IMG/VR virus record: IMGVR_UViG_3300042691_012617
Coordinates: 1-64,000 of that record
Source of the DNA: a virus
Strand: one strand, 5' to 3'
DNA: 64,000 nucleotides
This document shows positions 41,101 through 50,689 of the stretch, piece after piece. Under the pieces are notes generated by a model. It had not been told where the DNA came from. It ran no database searches and saw only the letters and a program-made list of their open reading frames with translations. The stretch's first letter is position 1, and each line of letters opens with the position of its first letter. Made by a program: the position numbers and the translations under genes.

Positions 41101-43066
41101 GCAGATTGACTCCGCTGCTTGCTCCCTTGGTTCCTGTGAGAGATAGGACTTCGATGACATCTGTGTATCCGTTTAGATACAAGGTGTCTGAAGTGGATCC
41201 ACGGCCGTCACCCGTCAAAGTCGATCCCCATGCCCCCGTGAGCGTGAGATTTTGTGTCGTAAGCGTCTTGTCTCTTTTGAATGTTGTCATTGATGTGAGG
41301 TCATTGATCGGTTCTTGAACCGAATATGAATACACATTCAATCCTGCAATCGCATTAGTAACTGTTACCGAGAGTTTTTCTCTGTTTGGTGCTACGGCAG
41401 CGGCGGTTCCTGACAGCACACGACCGTTTCCATCAAACACGACAATGTCATCATCAGGAAGAGTTACAGTATCGTTCAGCGGGAAACGCATTCCGCTATA
41501 AGCATTGAACTCATATGTGAAGGACGCTGAAGGAGCGACTGCTTCCTTGTGATATCCAACGATTGCGTAATCACCTTGTGTGAAGGCGGTAACGCCCGAT
41601 CCTTCGGGTACTTGATAAAGAAGACTTGCCTGACCTTCATTCTCCAATCCACTTGTTCCCGTGAGGGTAAACATGTGGGCTGTAATTCCCTTGATGTGAA
41701 TTCGCGTAGTGTCTTCAAACGATCCTGTTCCCGAAAGATAGATGTCGTAGAGCGACAAATTGAATACATTGGTAGCGTAAGGATCCAATGAACGGATTCT
41801 TGCCGTTCCGAGTTGGTCAATCGCCGCTCCGCTTGCGCCGCGAGAGAGAATCACCTGTGGGTGTGCCGCAAGATCGGTGATGCTGTTGAAGGATCCTGTG
41901 ATCCCTGAAAGCACTACCTTTGTGTAAGGCCCGATGCTTCTTGTAAAGTCACGATTCACCTCGCGGGTCGTGCGGGCGCACGGGATGTTCAACTTGGTCT
42001 TACCCTGAGTCTCAAACTCATAACCGAAGACATATGCCTTGCCTTGGCTCAGTTCTGCCTTGAGAACCTGTGTTGCCCCGCTTGCTGTTGGGCCTTTGAG
42101 CGTGAGTTCGAACGGAGTGACTGTATAGTTACCCGACTCATCATATGTACGACGAGCAAGAGTGTCTTCTAGGACAGCATAGTCAGGGTACTTTTCAACC
42201 TTGACGATGTCACCTTCAACCACGCGCATGAATTCGACAAATCCAACACGCGAGAAGTTTTCGACAGCGTCAGTATCCGTTGCCGTAAATCCGTGCTGTG
42301 TGATGTCAAGTTCAATTGCAAAGCGATCCGACCCAGGTGCTGCGTAGTTGTAGAAACCGAATGCAGGGTCGTTCAGGCTTGTATCGTCTGTGGCTGTCAC
42401 AAAAGACTTGTTGACGCTGAATCCGATTCGGGTTGTTGGATTGGAGTAATCGCGGATCTTGTTTCCCGCAGAACCCGTCAGTTGATATGCGCCAATCGAC
42501 TGTGCATCATTCAGGACGAAATAGCCTTCAATGAAACGAACACCGCGATCTACAGACGCAACCAACGCATCACCCAAGTAGCAACAGGACGGGCCTGTAA
42601 TCGATGCTGTAATTCCCACTCCGTTTGCTGCGGTTGCCGAAATCAAATCGTTCGCAGCAAACTGAGTTCCGCCTTCCATATACTCAAAGAACAGAACGCT
42701 TGTGTTGTTTTCTACTGCGCTGCCTGATAGTCCGCTTTCTGCATGTACAACACGCGCCCGTGCCTTTCCTGCTGCGCTGATGACCGACCCAACAAAGTCA
42801 TCGGGACTCTCCAAACCACCCAATGCAACCTTTGCATACTTGACTCGATTTTCGCTGATCTGACCATCAAGTACGATGCTTCCTTCTTCAAACACATGGG
42901 AGCCAAAACGCTCAATTTGGTTCTGAAGGAGGCTTTGAATTTGCGTGAGTTCTCTTGCCTGAACACCATACCCAGGACGGAACATCAAACGAAGGAACTT
43001 CTTGTCCTCCGAGAAGTCATCATAATAGGGGTCTACATTGAACAGGCTAGGGTCGTATGACGGCAT
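38129..43066 (-). CDS. DUF4815-like giant virion structural protein
   Basis: 1645 residues, the largest protein in the window. The N-terminus SLFNVDPYYDDFSEDKKFLR, then LMFRPGYGVQARELTQIQSL and LQNQIERFGSHVFEEGSIV is the DUF4815-type signature found in baseplate/fibre regions of marine T4-likes. Later parts include FRPDRSLSG and GFKPSTTFYVFCDDINVTAY-type strands, with QPLMRSLFKPQNTGKLIKSD near the C-terminus. It lies between gp8 and the fibres, at the T4 gp9-gp10-gp11 position, so it may connect fibres to the baseplate. That role is inferred from position. Confidence 0.75.
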   Translation of the reverse strand: MPSYDPSLFNVDPYYDDFSEDKKFLRLMFRPGYGVQARELTQIQSLLQNQIERFGSHVFEEGSIVLDGQISENRVKYAKVALGGLESPDDFVGSVISAAGKARARVVHAESGLSGSAVENNTSVLFFEYMEGGTQFAANDLISATAANGVGITASITGPSCCYLGDALVASVDRGVRFIEGYFVLNDAQSIGAYQLTGSAGNKIRDYSNPTTRIGFSVNKSFVTATDDTSLNDPAFGFYNYAAPGSDRFAIELDITQHGFTATDTDAVENFSRVGFVEFMRVVEGDIVKVEKYPDYAVLEDTLARRTYDESGNYTVTPFELTLKGPTASGATQVLKAELSQGKAYVFGYEFETQGKTKLNIPCARTTREVNRDFTRSIGPYTKVVLSGITGSFNSITDLAAHPQVILSRGASGAAIDQLGTARIRSLDPYATNVFNLSLYDIYLSGTGSFEDTTRIHIKGITAHMFTLTGTSGLENEGQASLLYQVPEGSGVTAFTQGDYAIVGYHKEAVAPSASFTYEFNAYSGMRFPLNDTVTLPDDDIVVFDGNGRVLSGTAAAVAPNREKLSVTVTNAIAGLNVYSYSVQEPINDLTSMTTFKRDKTLTTQNLTLTGAWGSTLTGDGRGSTSDTLYLNGYTDVIEVLSLTGTKGASSGVNLLPYFNFDNGQRDSFYDWSRLYMVAGTTGVTGPFSATVRYYSHSGTYGAYTVDSYSDYESIPTYTSKANGVQYKLRDCIDFRPDRSLSGDTKGTPWIPSNSSANDNTFSYIHYLPRTDKIAITRDRNFTVISGVPSLNAEIPSDDPNAMTLYTVQVNPYTFSSDDASVRYVENKRYTMRDIGDLEKRIEAVEYYTTLSLLEQEAKAKSVRDENGDEMPKRGILVDQFKGHAVADNADPMFAASVDYENNELRPPFFTRAYGLTSHSGNLTGNTQDGIYTLNYTQSAEISHLLASESTIINPFNVINYMGTLSLSPSSDTWYDDTKQPKVRVNVEGENDNWEQNANYGFGTRFNDWESIWFGKQNLNNKNSRPNLSRNKLLSAKSEGLSVNAINSSIAPESMKKIIANKTVARDVLPIAREQTISLNAKGLKPSTTFYVFCDDINVTAYCTGGSQVTNEYGEVSTNLLFNSINQTSGQYEQNFLVGRHNIRITDVSNIDSVSNSTMAAEATYAVEGAYDSVGEENQLSTRVLETRRKSVKSEKVVSNLTEVMTKAGEIRGYSDPISQTFYVDPTKYPSGIFLKSVDLYFNTKDTLGTIPVTVQVRPTLSGYPHPSKVLPFATAVKYSADIDVADLITAGNEGETNFAFSSPVYLLPGKEYAICVSSNSSNFSLFTGTIGNTILRASEEDPKILVSKQPLMRSLFKPQNTGKLIKSDNETMAIRLNVCKFSGSGESTFTNTALASGTLSVDINELRLNAVDFAPEGSTLTYKTIFNSSATTYDPMIPNKNIIPDGGYLNFSTSTSQGGILTELRVRMAANSDGYASPVFDAQKSSMLTVSNLINNANDVDPNSVGYNGELEPTNDGIDPNYQTKARYISKRVTLESGMEAENITVSMSLCNPKKGNSSAATIKVFVRPVPVSEDDYENVDYIELTTTDTGVSTSDDDFREVTFTNIGNTTLPKFKTFSIKVVMFGMPNGAAIPRVRNLRMIAT

Positions 43067-43078
43067 TTGCTTTCCTCA

Positions 43079-45478
43079 TCAGAAGTCGATAACGATCTTG
43101 ATCTCTTCCTTTTGCTCAAAACCGCGTTGAATCGGCTTCATATTCTGTATGTATAGGGTCTCTCCCGAGCGATACTGGAGTTCGCCCGTATGGACAATTT
43201 GTTGGACTTGGGCAGATGCCGTGGTCGAACTATCGACATAATACGGCGTTGTCATCCCAACATAGAACTTGCCCTGTGTTCCCGTGACACGCAGAATGCC
43301 TGTGGTGCCCGAAGACCCCGCAGACCAATCCATGACATATCCGTTTGCAGATCCCGTGCTGCCATATGCAAACAGAGTGTAATCATCCTCTGCAAACGAG
43401 ACAGAATCGAATTTATTGTTTCCGTCATACTGCATGACGAGCGATGTTGTTTGGTCATAAACGCTGCCACCGTCTGTCGATGTTGGAACGCCGCTTCGGC
43501 AGCACTCTGAATGAGCCGTCAGGGAACGAATAACGCTATCGATTGCTGTAATTTCTGCAACGCCGCTGAGTCCTGTGCCCACAAATCCACCGTAGAGCGG
43601 TGTTACTTGAGTAAGTCGTTCTCCTTGCTTGAAGGTGCCTTGTGGTTCCTCCAAATACAGGTACCCCGACTTGTTCGAACCCAAGGAAGGCTCCCATGCA
43701 TAGACTTCTCCCGAAGCACGGGAGGGGGACATTGATGTCTCGTAGTCGCCAACTCCGATTGCGATATAACCTTCGGTGAAATCAACTCCACTTCCCGAGA
43801 ATGCAGTATTAGTTGGTGCTACCCGCAAGCGAAGCAAACGGCGACCTTCTGTTCCCGCGACTGTCTTCTCCCGAACATTCATAATTGTCAAGCCATTGAC
43901 ATTTCCACCAAACTTGAAGTCGCCATTTCTGATGTTCGTAAGTACTAGTTCGCTTGTTCCGCTCTGACCTGATGCACCGCTGCGCCAAGAAACAACCTTG
44001 CCATAAGCACCGCTGTATCCTGCCCCTGTTGCCTGTTGTGCTGTTGCACCCGCCACAAACGATCCTGACACCCCGCTGCCATAGAAGTTGAGCCGAACAT
44101 GCTTCTCCTCTAGAAGTGGATTCAGAAGCAATCCAAACTGACGATATTCATTCTCGGTACTGACCTTGTCGTTCTCGCTGCGGAAGTAGTCCTTGACGAT
44201 CATGATGGATGATGCGCCCAACTCCTTGACAGGGTTTGATCCATGACCATTTGGGGGAGACATGACAGGCTCTGCCAAGTCATCCAAATTGACCTTACCT
44301 GTAGGAACATCAAGACCCTTCACGAACTCAAACGAGGCAAATGTATAGTTTTTGCCCCCATCGACAAGTTCGATGGAATCGATCAGTCGAATGGACTCAA
44401 AGAATTCCGTGCAAGAAGTGACCCCATTTGTAGCCAAAACATCGGATCCCGCAGTCAGCCCGAAACGAACTGAAACTTCCGCGCTTGTTGCATATGGGTT
44501 TGATGAGTTGTTGTTTGCCTCGCCATCGCCCACGACCTTGATGTAAGGGACGATGGAGAATGTGCTTGGACTGCCACCACCCGATACGCTAGCCGAGAAT
44601 GGATCCGCAACCGTGACGAATGCTGAACTTCCGTCCGTGGGCGTGAACGATGTGATCACTCGTCGCTGACCCAAGCCCTGTCCATTATCAATCGACAGAA
44701 CCATGTCTTCATAGTATCCCTCTTGTAGGAAGAGGAACTTGGAAGCCAAAGTAATGCCTGTTGTTCCTTCACCAACATCGGCAACAACTGTATTGCTAGC
44801 AGAAGGAAATACGCAGTTTGTCGATACCACGAATGGCTGAACATCCGTATTCATCTTGACATATGCAATTTCACCATCAACTGCGTCCTCTTGAACGCGC
44901 CATTGAAGGATTCGTTCGTCATTTGTCCGAAGGTATTCCACAAATTCAACTGGCATGTAGCCAATTGTGTCGCCCTGAGTCCGCGTCAGGAACTTGCGCT
45001 TTGATTCGGGGATCTGATACAGGAACTTCCAACGGTAACCATCAGAGAGCCGTCGAATGCGCGAGTCCGTGTGCAGGGGTGCAACCAAGGATGGGGAGCC
45101 GCTTGCATTGTCGATGCACTTGTACACTCGCTCTTCGTCAACCAATGCATAGAATGGAGCAGGATTCAGATCGTCAAAGAGATCGATGTTGTCCCGATAC
45201 GCAGTATAGACGGCACCAGGTGTCCAATCGTACCGACGAACTACAAGAGACACATCCGTTCTGTCGATTCGCTTATGTGCGAAGATCCCTCGCCAAAAGT
45301 CCGTGTCATCTTTTACGCTATCAACGCTGCGGGGCGGGTTCTCGTCATCTGTCCAAGAAACAACCTTGCCGATTGAAAGAAACAGATTGTTCTCATCAAC
45401 ATCTCCATAGATGTCGAGCAGAGACTCAGCGGCGATGCGCTTGTGGTTTTGACGAAATGGGTCGCAGGATCCTGCCAT
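43079..45478 (-). CDS. gp8: Baseplate wedge protein gp8 (enlarged)
   Basis: 799 residues from the ATG at 45478, against 334 in T4. The N-terminal LDIYGDVDENNLFLSIGK and VVSWTDDENPP match T4 gp8 (IFITFGR.. W...N.P), YRWKFLYQIPESKRKFLT parallels YVWEYLFEIPPDVS, and the C-terminus ETLYIQNMKPIQRGFEQKEE followed by IKIVIDF parallels gp8's YMENRPPI...QTEEINILF. The extra length is an insert in the middle. The late motif (45486-45492) would give RNA beginning CA-AUG. An in-frame GTG at 45508 is an alternative start and would add residues (KYKAM) weakly like gp8's YRAI. Confidence 0.85.
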   Translation of the reverse strand: MAGSCDPFRQNHKRIAAESLLDIYGDVDENNLFLSIGKVVSWTDDENPPRSVDSVKDDTDFWRGIFAHKRIDRTDVSLVVRRYDWTPGAVYTAYRDNIDLFDDLNPAPFYALVDEERVYKCIDNASGSPSLVAPLHTDSRIRRLSDGYRWKFLYQIPESKRKFLTRTQGDTIGYMPVEFVEYLRTNDERILQWRVQEDAVDGEIAYVKMNTDVQPFVVSTNCVFPSASNTVVADVGEGTTGITLASKFLFLQEGYYEDMVLSIDNGQGLGQRRVITSFTPTDGSSAFVTVADPFSASVSGGGSPSTFSIVPYIKVVGDGEANNNSSNPYATSAEVSVRFGLTAGSDVLATNGVTSCTEFFESIRLIDSIELVDGGKNYTFASFEFVKGLDVPTGKVNLDDLAEPVMSPPNGHGSNPVKELGASSIMIVKDYFRSENDKVSTENEYRQFGLLLNPLLEEKHVRLNFYGSGVSGSFVAGATAQQATGAGYSGAYGKVVSWRSGASGQSGTSELVLTNIRNGDFKFGGNVNGLTIMNVREKTVAGTEGRRLLRLRVAPTNTAFSGSGVDFTEGYIAIGVGDYETSMSPSRASGEVYAWEPSLGSNKSGYLYLEEPQGTFKQGERLTQVTPLYGGFVGTGLSGVAEITAIDSVIRSLTAHSECCRSGVPTSTDGGSVYDQTTSLVMQYDGNNKFDSVSFAEDDYTLFAYGSTGSANGYVMDWSAGSSGTTGILRVTGTQGKFYVGMTTPYYVDSSTTASAQVQQIVHTGELQYRSGETLYIQNMKPIQRGFEQKEEIKIVIDF

Positions 45479-45485
45479 TGCTTTG

Positions 45486-45492
45486 TATTTAG
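45486..45492 (-). promoter_or_regulatory. Late promoter, near-leaderless layout
   Basis: CTAAATA, CAAAG, CA-ATG of gp8. The TAA of the motif is also the stop codon of the upstream gp7-like gene. Confidence 0.45.
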
Positions 45493-47714
45493 AGTGCTTC
45501 TTCGGCACTCGTTACCGTTGGTTTCTTTGGTGGTACGAACTCGTAAGCGAATAAATGAATCTTTCTTGTTCCTGGTATCAGTCTTCCCTGTTCATCTAGT
45601 ATGTCCATCCGAAGCGTGTGTCTGCCATTCTTCATCGCCTTAAGAACAGTCCGTCTGCTGTTGATTGAAAGGGTTGACCTCAACTTGTTATCAAGATAGA
45701 CCTTGATTTCCTTCGCCTTATAATAGGAAAGGTTTCCTTCATTTGCTATCGTAAAATTGACCGTCAGGGTCTTGAAGAAGTTGTAGTCAGATTCTTGAGT
45801 GCCAACAGGTACGGATGGATTGTTTGCAATCAGCCCCTCGGCGGGAGTCGTGATTGCAATCTTTGGCACAGCCACATCTGCGAAGTTTTCGTTCTTGCAG
45901 TCAAACTCTTGTCCCTGTGGCATGTTGAAAAAAGCCCGTGCTGTGATCTTTCGGAACGCGCTATTTTCGTCGTATTCAAGAAGAGCGTATTTGAAATCTT
46001 CTTCCTCGGTGTAGTAGAGACCGTTAGGACACGGTGTCACATTCCCGTTGCAGGGTTCGCTTACATTCACCGTGATGTTGAGAGGATCGTTAGTATCCTG
46101 CAAATACTTTTCCCATGTCACGATGTCATCAGAGCGACCTTCTTTGCGATACGACCATTCCTGCCAGCCGCCGTCCTGTGATAGGAAATCATTGATTTGA
46201 GTGTTCCAAATCTTGGCAATGTGGTATCCACGCGAGACCATTTTGTTTGGGTGTGGGTAGACAATCCAAAACGGATCTGCGTTTGGGAAATCCGTTTCGT
46301 ACAAGATGCCGCTACTGGCACCTGTTGCCGCAATGAAGCCTACGCTGTTCGTGATCGGATTGCCTTTTATGGCTAAACCATTTCCAACAGCCTGAATGTA
46401 TTTGTCGTGCAGATCGGGAGAATATCCCGCTGCCGTGAGACCACCACCTGTAATTCCCGTTAGGAACCACAGAGACAGATCATCGAATGTTTGGAATGTA
46501 TATGGCACATAATGACCAATGATCGGAACATGATATGACATCAGAGCAGATGCATTCTGCAAGTCTGCTTCGGCGCATCTCTTGATCAACACCGAACCAA
46601 ACATTGCGGTTCCAATTGGGTGTACCAATCTGCGAATGACTTCTCTGTATCTGTCAATTACAACTTCGGTCTTCAGGACATACGACCAGTTCTGATAGAA
46701 GTGATTGTCCTGTAGCACCTTGTTTGTGCTGAGTCTTCCGTCATTGTTCGCGTAGTATCCCGCAGATTGACACAATGCACCTACGGTCACGGTGCCGCTG
46801 AATCCCGATCCTCGGATCGTGTCGATGACAATGCTCGGTGCAACCTTGTAGTTGATACCAAAGTCATTAATGTCGATCTTTCGAATAGATCCCGATCCGT
46901 CAACCTCGACTACCGTTCCTGCCGCTTGCTGACCGCTGTCTCCACTTGCAGCAACAAATCGAACCCGATCACCGATCTCATAGTCGCTGCCTCCATTTGA
47001 AATGCTGAGTGAAGATACAACGCTGTATACAGAGACTTCATGGAAAGACTCCTCCCCATCGGTGAAATCAAGTCCCAAGTTTCCTGCTGTAAATGTACCG
47101 TTTCTTCCCGAAATCAAGAGTTCCGCTACGGGGAAGTTGTCAATCTGATAGACATTTACATCCACGACACGGGCTGTCGCTAGGATCGAACCACTTGCGC
47201 TCTTTTGCACGATGTTGTTTCCTGCGGCACGATAAATTGTGTCGCCAAGAGCGTTGGAGATTCGTAGGTAGTTGTTCTGTGTCCATCTGCCCGAAGACAA
47301 ACGCATAATGTCTGTCTTGGGATAATAGAACTCCACCGATGTGTCGTAGAGAATACGAAACAGGAACTCATATGACTTCTCGGTGCCTTTTGCAAGATAG
47401 AACTGCTTGATGTTTTTCATGAGCCGCCGCGCATCGACAGGCTCATTCGTTGTCTTATTTACGGCAAGACTCTCGGGGAAGTTAAGCAGATACTGCTTGC
47501 GAAAGTCCTCCACGAACTGATCAAGTGTTGTATCGATATCGGGGATGTCGTGCATTGCCATGGGCGAAAGCACTTTTCCTTCATTTCTCTCCAATCCCAA
47601 CCACTCGTAATACGCAGACAGAAAGGCAACGAGCGTAGGATGATCCACCCGAACAAACTCGGGGAGTCTATCGGGAACCAAACGGGAAAGATTGCGATCA
47701 CCATCAATGCTCAT
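45489..47714 (-). CDS. gp7: Baseplate wedge protein, gp7 position
   Basis: 741 residues. The N-terminal block VAFLSAYYEWLGLERNEG, then VEDFRKQYLLNFPESLAVN, DARRLMKNIKQFYLAKGTEK and SYEFLFRILYDTSVEFYYPK is characteristic of a large baseplate protein of marine T4-likes, placed between gp6 and gp8 exactly where T4 has gp7. I name it by synteny; direct similarity to T4 gp7 is not obvious to me. A C-terminal Ig-like part (VDNKLRSTLSINSRRTVLK and following) is visible. Confidence 0.7.
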   Translation of the reverse strand: MSIDGDRNLSRLVPDRLPEFVRVDHPTLVAFLSAYYEWLGLERNEGKVLSPMAMHDIPDIDTTLDQFVEDFRKQYLLNFPESLAVNKTTNEPVDARRLMKNIKQFYLAKGTEKSYEFLFRILYDTSVEFYYPKTDIMRLSSGRWTQNNYLRISNALGDTIYRAAGNNIVQKSASGSILATARVVDVNVYQIDNFPVAELLISGRNGTFTAGNLGLDFTDGEESFHEVSVYSVVSSLSISNGGSDYEIGDRVRFVAASGDSGQQAAGTVVEVDGSGSIRKIDINDFGINYKVAPSIVIDTIRGSGFSGTVTVGALCQSAGYYANNDGRLSTNKVLQDNHFYQNWSYVLKTEVVIDRYREVIRRLVHPIGTAMFGSVLIKRCAEADLQNASALMSYHVPIIGHYVPYTFQTFDDLSLWFLTGITGGGLTAAGYSPDLHDKYIQAVGNGLAIKGNPITNSVGFIAATGASSGILYETDFPNADPFWIVYPHPNKMVSRGYHIAKIWNTQINDFLSQDGGWQEWSYRKEGRSDDIVTWEKYLQDTNDPLNITVNVSEPCNGNVTPCPNGLYYTEEEDFKYALLEYDENSAFRKITARAFFNMPQGQEFDCKNENFADVAVPKIAITTPAEGLIANNPSVPVGTQESDYNFFKTLTVNFTIANEGNLSYYKAKEIKVYLDNKLRSTLSINSRRTVLKAMKNGRHTLRMDILDEQGRLIPGTRKIHLFAYEFVPPKKPTVTSAEEAL

Positions 47715-47720
47715 GTTCGA

Positions 47721-49649
47721 TTACCGCGTGAAAGGGGAATCACTTGCACTTCTATCTATTGTGGTCTTTTCGGGGATTGCGCTGACCGAAGTTCCCAAGT
47801 CATCGATGATGATGATTTGATTCCTGCGGGCAAAGATGTCTTTCTTCTCGGGAGTCACCGTGACTTTCAAGGATGTCTGACCATCGTCCAAATACTCGGG
47901 CGTGAAGTTGCGAAGCGAGATCGTTCCTGTTACATAATCGATGCTGCCGACATTCTTCAGTACAACAACCTTGGACGAACCGACTTGCTTATAGATACGG
48001 ACATTTCCATATCCATCGTCATCCAAGAAGCAGTCAACAATAGGTTTTACGATTGCCGTAGATGTTGCATCTCGGTAGCCAAACAGAGTGCTTGAGAGGA
48101 TTGGTGTGTACCCATTAACAGGGTGCAGAAGTGGATTGTCAAAGCGAATTGTGTAAGGAGCAGCCCGATTCAGGTTTGGCTCAAACTGCTTGGACAGAGT
48201 AATTTCTGTCGAGTTCGAATTGATTGCGGGTGCTGCGCCGTCGATGATGGAGGAGAACTTTGACAGTCTGAAGTTGCGTTGGAACAGACCAAGATAATTC
48301 GTGTTGAACACCTTGATGAGCGAGGAGATTCGGGTTTCGACTCCCGCCTTGTTCAGGGTTGTCTTCGACTCGTCGTAATACACCGTGACGGAGGGATTAA
48401 TGTAAAGGATATCGGGATCAACAACCTCGGGTGTGATTGTGACAAGGTTGCGCTGACCCAAAATTGTCCGTTCGATTGCTTGCTTCTCGGTATTGGACAG
48501 TCGTGTACCAACCTTTGGCTTAATGCTGATATAGACCTTGCCGTACTGAGGTGGATCGTTTTCCTCGCCACCCCAAATGAAGAATGAATCTGCGCGGCTT
48601 GCATACTCGCGTCCTAGCAAAGCCTTGTAGTCATCTGCGGTGACTGCACGATCCTGCGCCTGATAGTTGCGCGGGGCGTAGTAACGAATAGACTCAATGT
48701 CTTCGCTGTCTTCACCGCCGAAAGACACCTGAACCTTGTCGTTCTCGTCGGTCTTGATTCGGACTTCGCTTACTCGGCTATCCGTGGCACAGGTGATTGC
48801 TCTCTTTGTGCTGCTCTCGTCGTAGCCGATCCCGTTTCCTGCGGAACCGTTCGTGACCAAATATCGAAGAGTAATCACATTACCGTTTTCGATTGCCTTT
48901 CCAACCACACCATCACCGAAGTAGACTTCCCAAAATCCGTCTCTGCTCTCCTGAATGAAGAACACATTCGATGACGAATTCAATTTGTTGATGTCGGTCG
49001 CCTTCTTCCACAGTTGTGCTGACCCCGTGGTGTCAGTTTGAGACCGCTGTACAAGAACGACTAGGGTATCGATATCCACATTCAGATCGGGGATTGTGAA
49101 CTTCGCCTCGCTGCCTCCCTGTGTATTGGCAACATAGGCAACTTGTTTCAGATACCCCTGATACAGAGTGACATCTTGAACAAGGTTTTCACCGCCACGC
49201 CGTACTGCTTTGTACGATTCCAATGTGACGAAGTTGACGGATTTGCCATCAACATCCTTACCACGGAAGACCTGTCCCTGTTCAATAAATTCACGCCCCT
49301 GAATGACACGCTGCGTAAAACTACTCGCTACAGATTCATCTCCCAACGAAACATCAACAACCAGTTTTGCTGCTTTCTTCGAACGCGGCGTGTAATTCAA
49401 GTGCTTGGCAAGAGAGACTACGGACGGGCGCATGACTGCCGAATCGATGAATGATTCGTTTGCCGCCATGTTTGCATAGAATGCCTGATAGTGGGTGTTA
49501 TATGCCAACAGATCTAGCACAATCGACAGCGCAGAGCCTTCGAAGTTGTAGTCCTTGAACTGCTCCTGACCCTGAAGATATGCCTTCAGGTTGTTCTTAA
49601 TCTCATCGAATTCAAGCGACTGAATGGGTGTGTTGGAACTGTTATTCAT
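47721..49649 (-). CDS. gp6: Baseplate wedge protein gp6
   Basis: 642 residues, the T4 gp6/phage J-type wedge ring protein. LEFDEIKNNLKAYLQGQEQF, then YNFEGSALSIVLDLLAYNTH and YQAFYANMAANESFIDSAVM are diagnostic. RYYAPRNYQAQDRAVTADDY and the GKVYISIKPK strand are the usual J-like core. It overlaps gp25 by four bases and lies six bases from the gp7-like gene. It forms the inner wedge ring with gp25 and gp53. Confidence 0.92.
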   Translation of the reverse strand: MNNSSNTPIQSLEFDEIKNNLKAYLQGQEQFKDYNFEGSALSIVLDLLAYNTHYQAFYANMAANESFIDSAVMRPSVVSLAKHLNYTPRSKKAAKLVVDVSLGDESVASSFTQRVIQGREFIEQGQVFRGKDVDGKSVNFVTLESYKAVRRGGENLVQDVTLYQGYLKQVAYVANTQGGSEAKFTIPDLNVDIDTLVVLVQRSQTDTTGSAQLWKKATDINKLNSSSNVFFIQESRDGFWEVYFGDGVVGKAIENGNVITLRYLVTNGSAGNGIGYDESSTKRAITCATDSRVSEVRIKTDENDKVQVSFGGEDSEDIESIRYYAPRNYQAQDRAVTADDYKALLGREYASRADSFFIWGGEENDPPQYGKVYISIKPKVGTRLSNTEKQAIERTILGQRNLVTITPEVVDPDILYINPSVTVYYDESKTTLNKAGVETRISSLIKVFNTNYLGLFQRNFRLSKFSSIIDGAAPAINSNSTEITLSKQFEPNLNRAAPYTIRFDNPLLHPVNGYTPILSSTLFGYRDATSTAIVKPIVDCFLDDDGYGNVRIYKQVGSSKVVVLKNVGSIDYVTGTISLRNFTPEYLDDGQTSLKVTVTPEKKDIFARRNQIIIIDDLGTSVSAIPEKTTIDRSASDSPFTR

Positions 49650-50038
49650 CGTAGCCTCTGTAGAGCGACTGTTGTCGAGAAGACTTTCTGCACATTCTTA
49701 ATCGTAAAGTGGATTGTGATGCGAATCTCATTTCTATCTATTACATCAACCACATCTATGATTGCGTTGCTGACTCGGGGTTCGTATCGCTGAATCGCGT
49801 CACCGATCCTGCGCTTTAGTTCAATCAGCATGACGGGGTCTACCAGTTCGAACAAAAGATCTTGAATACCCGAACTGATCTCGGGGTGAAATGGCTTTTC
49901 TCCACGACGATAAAGCAGAAGGTTGCGAAGCGATCTCTTGATGGCTTCCTCGTCCTTACGCAGCGAAACATCTCCCGACAGCGGATTGCGGTCGAAGTTG
50001 ATGTCCAAGTCGATGGAGGTGTTCTGTGTCTTTGCCAT
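49646..50038 (-). CDS. gp25: Baseplate wedge protein gp25
   Basis: 130 residues, the conserved lysozyme-like wedge protein that starts sheath assembly. SIDLDINFDRNPLSGDVSLR and KRSLRNLLLYRRGEKPFHPE precede IGDAIQRYEPRVSNAIIDVV, which contains the invariant EPR motif. Length as in T4 (132). It overlaps gp6 by ATGA. Confidence 0.94.
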   Translation of the reverse strand: MAKTQNTSIDLDINFDRNPLSGDVSLRKDEEAIKRSLRNLLLYRRGEKPFHPEISSGIQDLLFELVDPVMLIELKRRIGDAIQRYEPRVSNAIIDVVDVIDRNEIRITIHFTIKNVQKVFSTTVALQRLR

Positions 50039-50041
50039 TCT

Positions 50042-50686
50042 TTACCTTAGAGCCAGTTCAAGTTCGATGTAGTCTCGGGATTGTTCAAACACAGCCTTGA
50101 GGTTCTTGGCTTGCTCGGGGGTAGGCAACTTTTCCGATTCGAACCACTCAAGTTCCACGAACCCGATATACAGGTCTTCCTTCATGATCGGCAGAATCGC
50201 ATATGCAACAATTCCATTTGACTTGTTGTATGAACGGAAGTAGCCATCCCGCATCGCTTCGGTCATATGCAACCTTGGATTGTTCTCGCGCATCGTTTCG
50301 ACCAAGTCCCAAAACATGGTCACCAAGATGTTCTGAAGATTTGCCCCATCATAAGGAACGCCGCGCTCACATGATTCGTGAGTGATGGAGAATTTCTTCA
50401 TCGGAGTGCCATCCAAGAATTTGCCTCCATTGTGGAAATGTGCGATTCTTGCGCGACATGCGTTTGCCTTTACACGAACTCCCGTGAGAGTTTCATGGAT
50501 GATCGTATGCTTTGCTTGGAAATTGGAATTCTTACTTCCTCCGATTGAGGCTTCTTCCATCTCCTTGCGCTTCTCAACAACAATCTTTCGCTTGGCATAA
50601 AAAGCCCCTGCGATTAGACCGCCGATGATGCCTGATGCTGCAATGCCGACCTCAAACCAAGTCTGTAGTGATGTAAACATCTCCAT
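50042..50686 (-). CDS. Membrane-anchored protein in baseplate cluster
   Basis: 214 residues. Residues 10-31 are hydrophobic (FEVGIAASGIIGGLIAGAFY) and followed by a Lys/Arg-rich helix, so an N-terminal membrane anchor is likely. The rest looks like a GAF-type sensor fold: ARIAHFHNGGKFLDGTPMKK, FSITHESCERGVPYDG, YLPIMK-like and YIGFVELEWF segments. This family appears in several marine phages without known role. A membrane protein between gp25 and the PAAR tip is unexpected for a virion part; it might be made late and act in the host. Function unknown. Confidence 0.55.
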   Translation of the reverse strand: MEMFTSLQTWFEVGIAASGIIGGLIAGAFYAKRKIVVEKRKEMEEASIGGSKNSNFQAKHTIIHETLTGVRVKANACRARIAHFHNGGKFLDGTPMKKFSITHESCERGVPYDGANLQNILVTMFWDLVETMRENNPRLHMTEAMRDGYFRSYNKSNGIVAYAILPIMKEDLYIGFVELEWFESEKLPTPEQAKNLKAVFEQSRDYIELELALR

Positions 50687-50689
50687 CTC

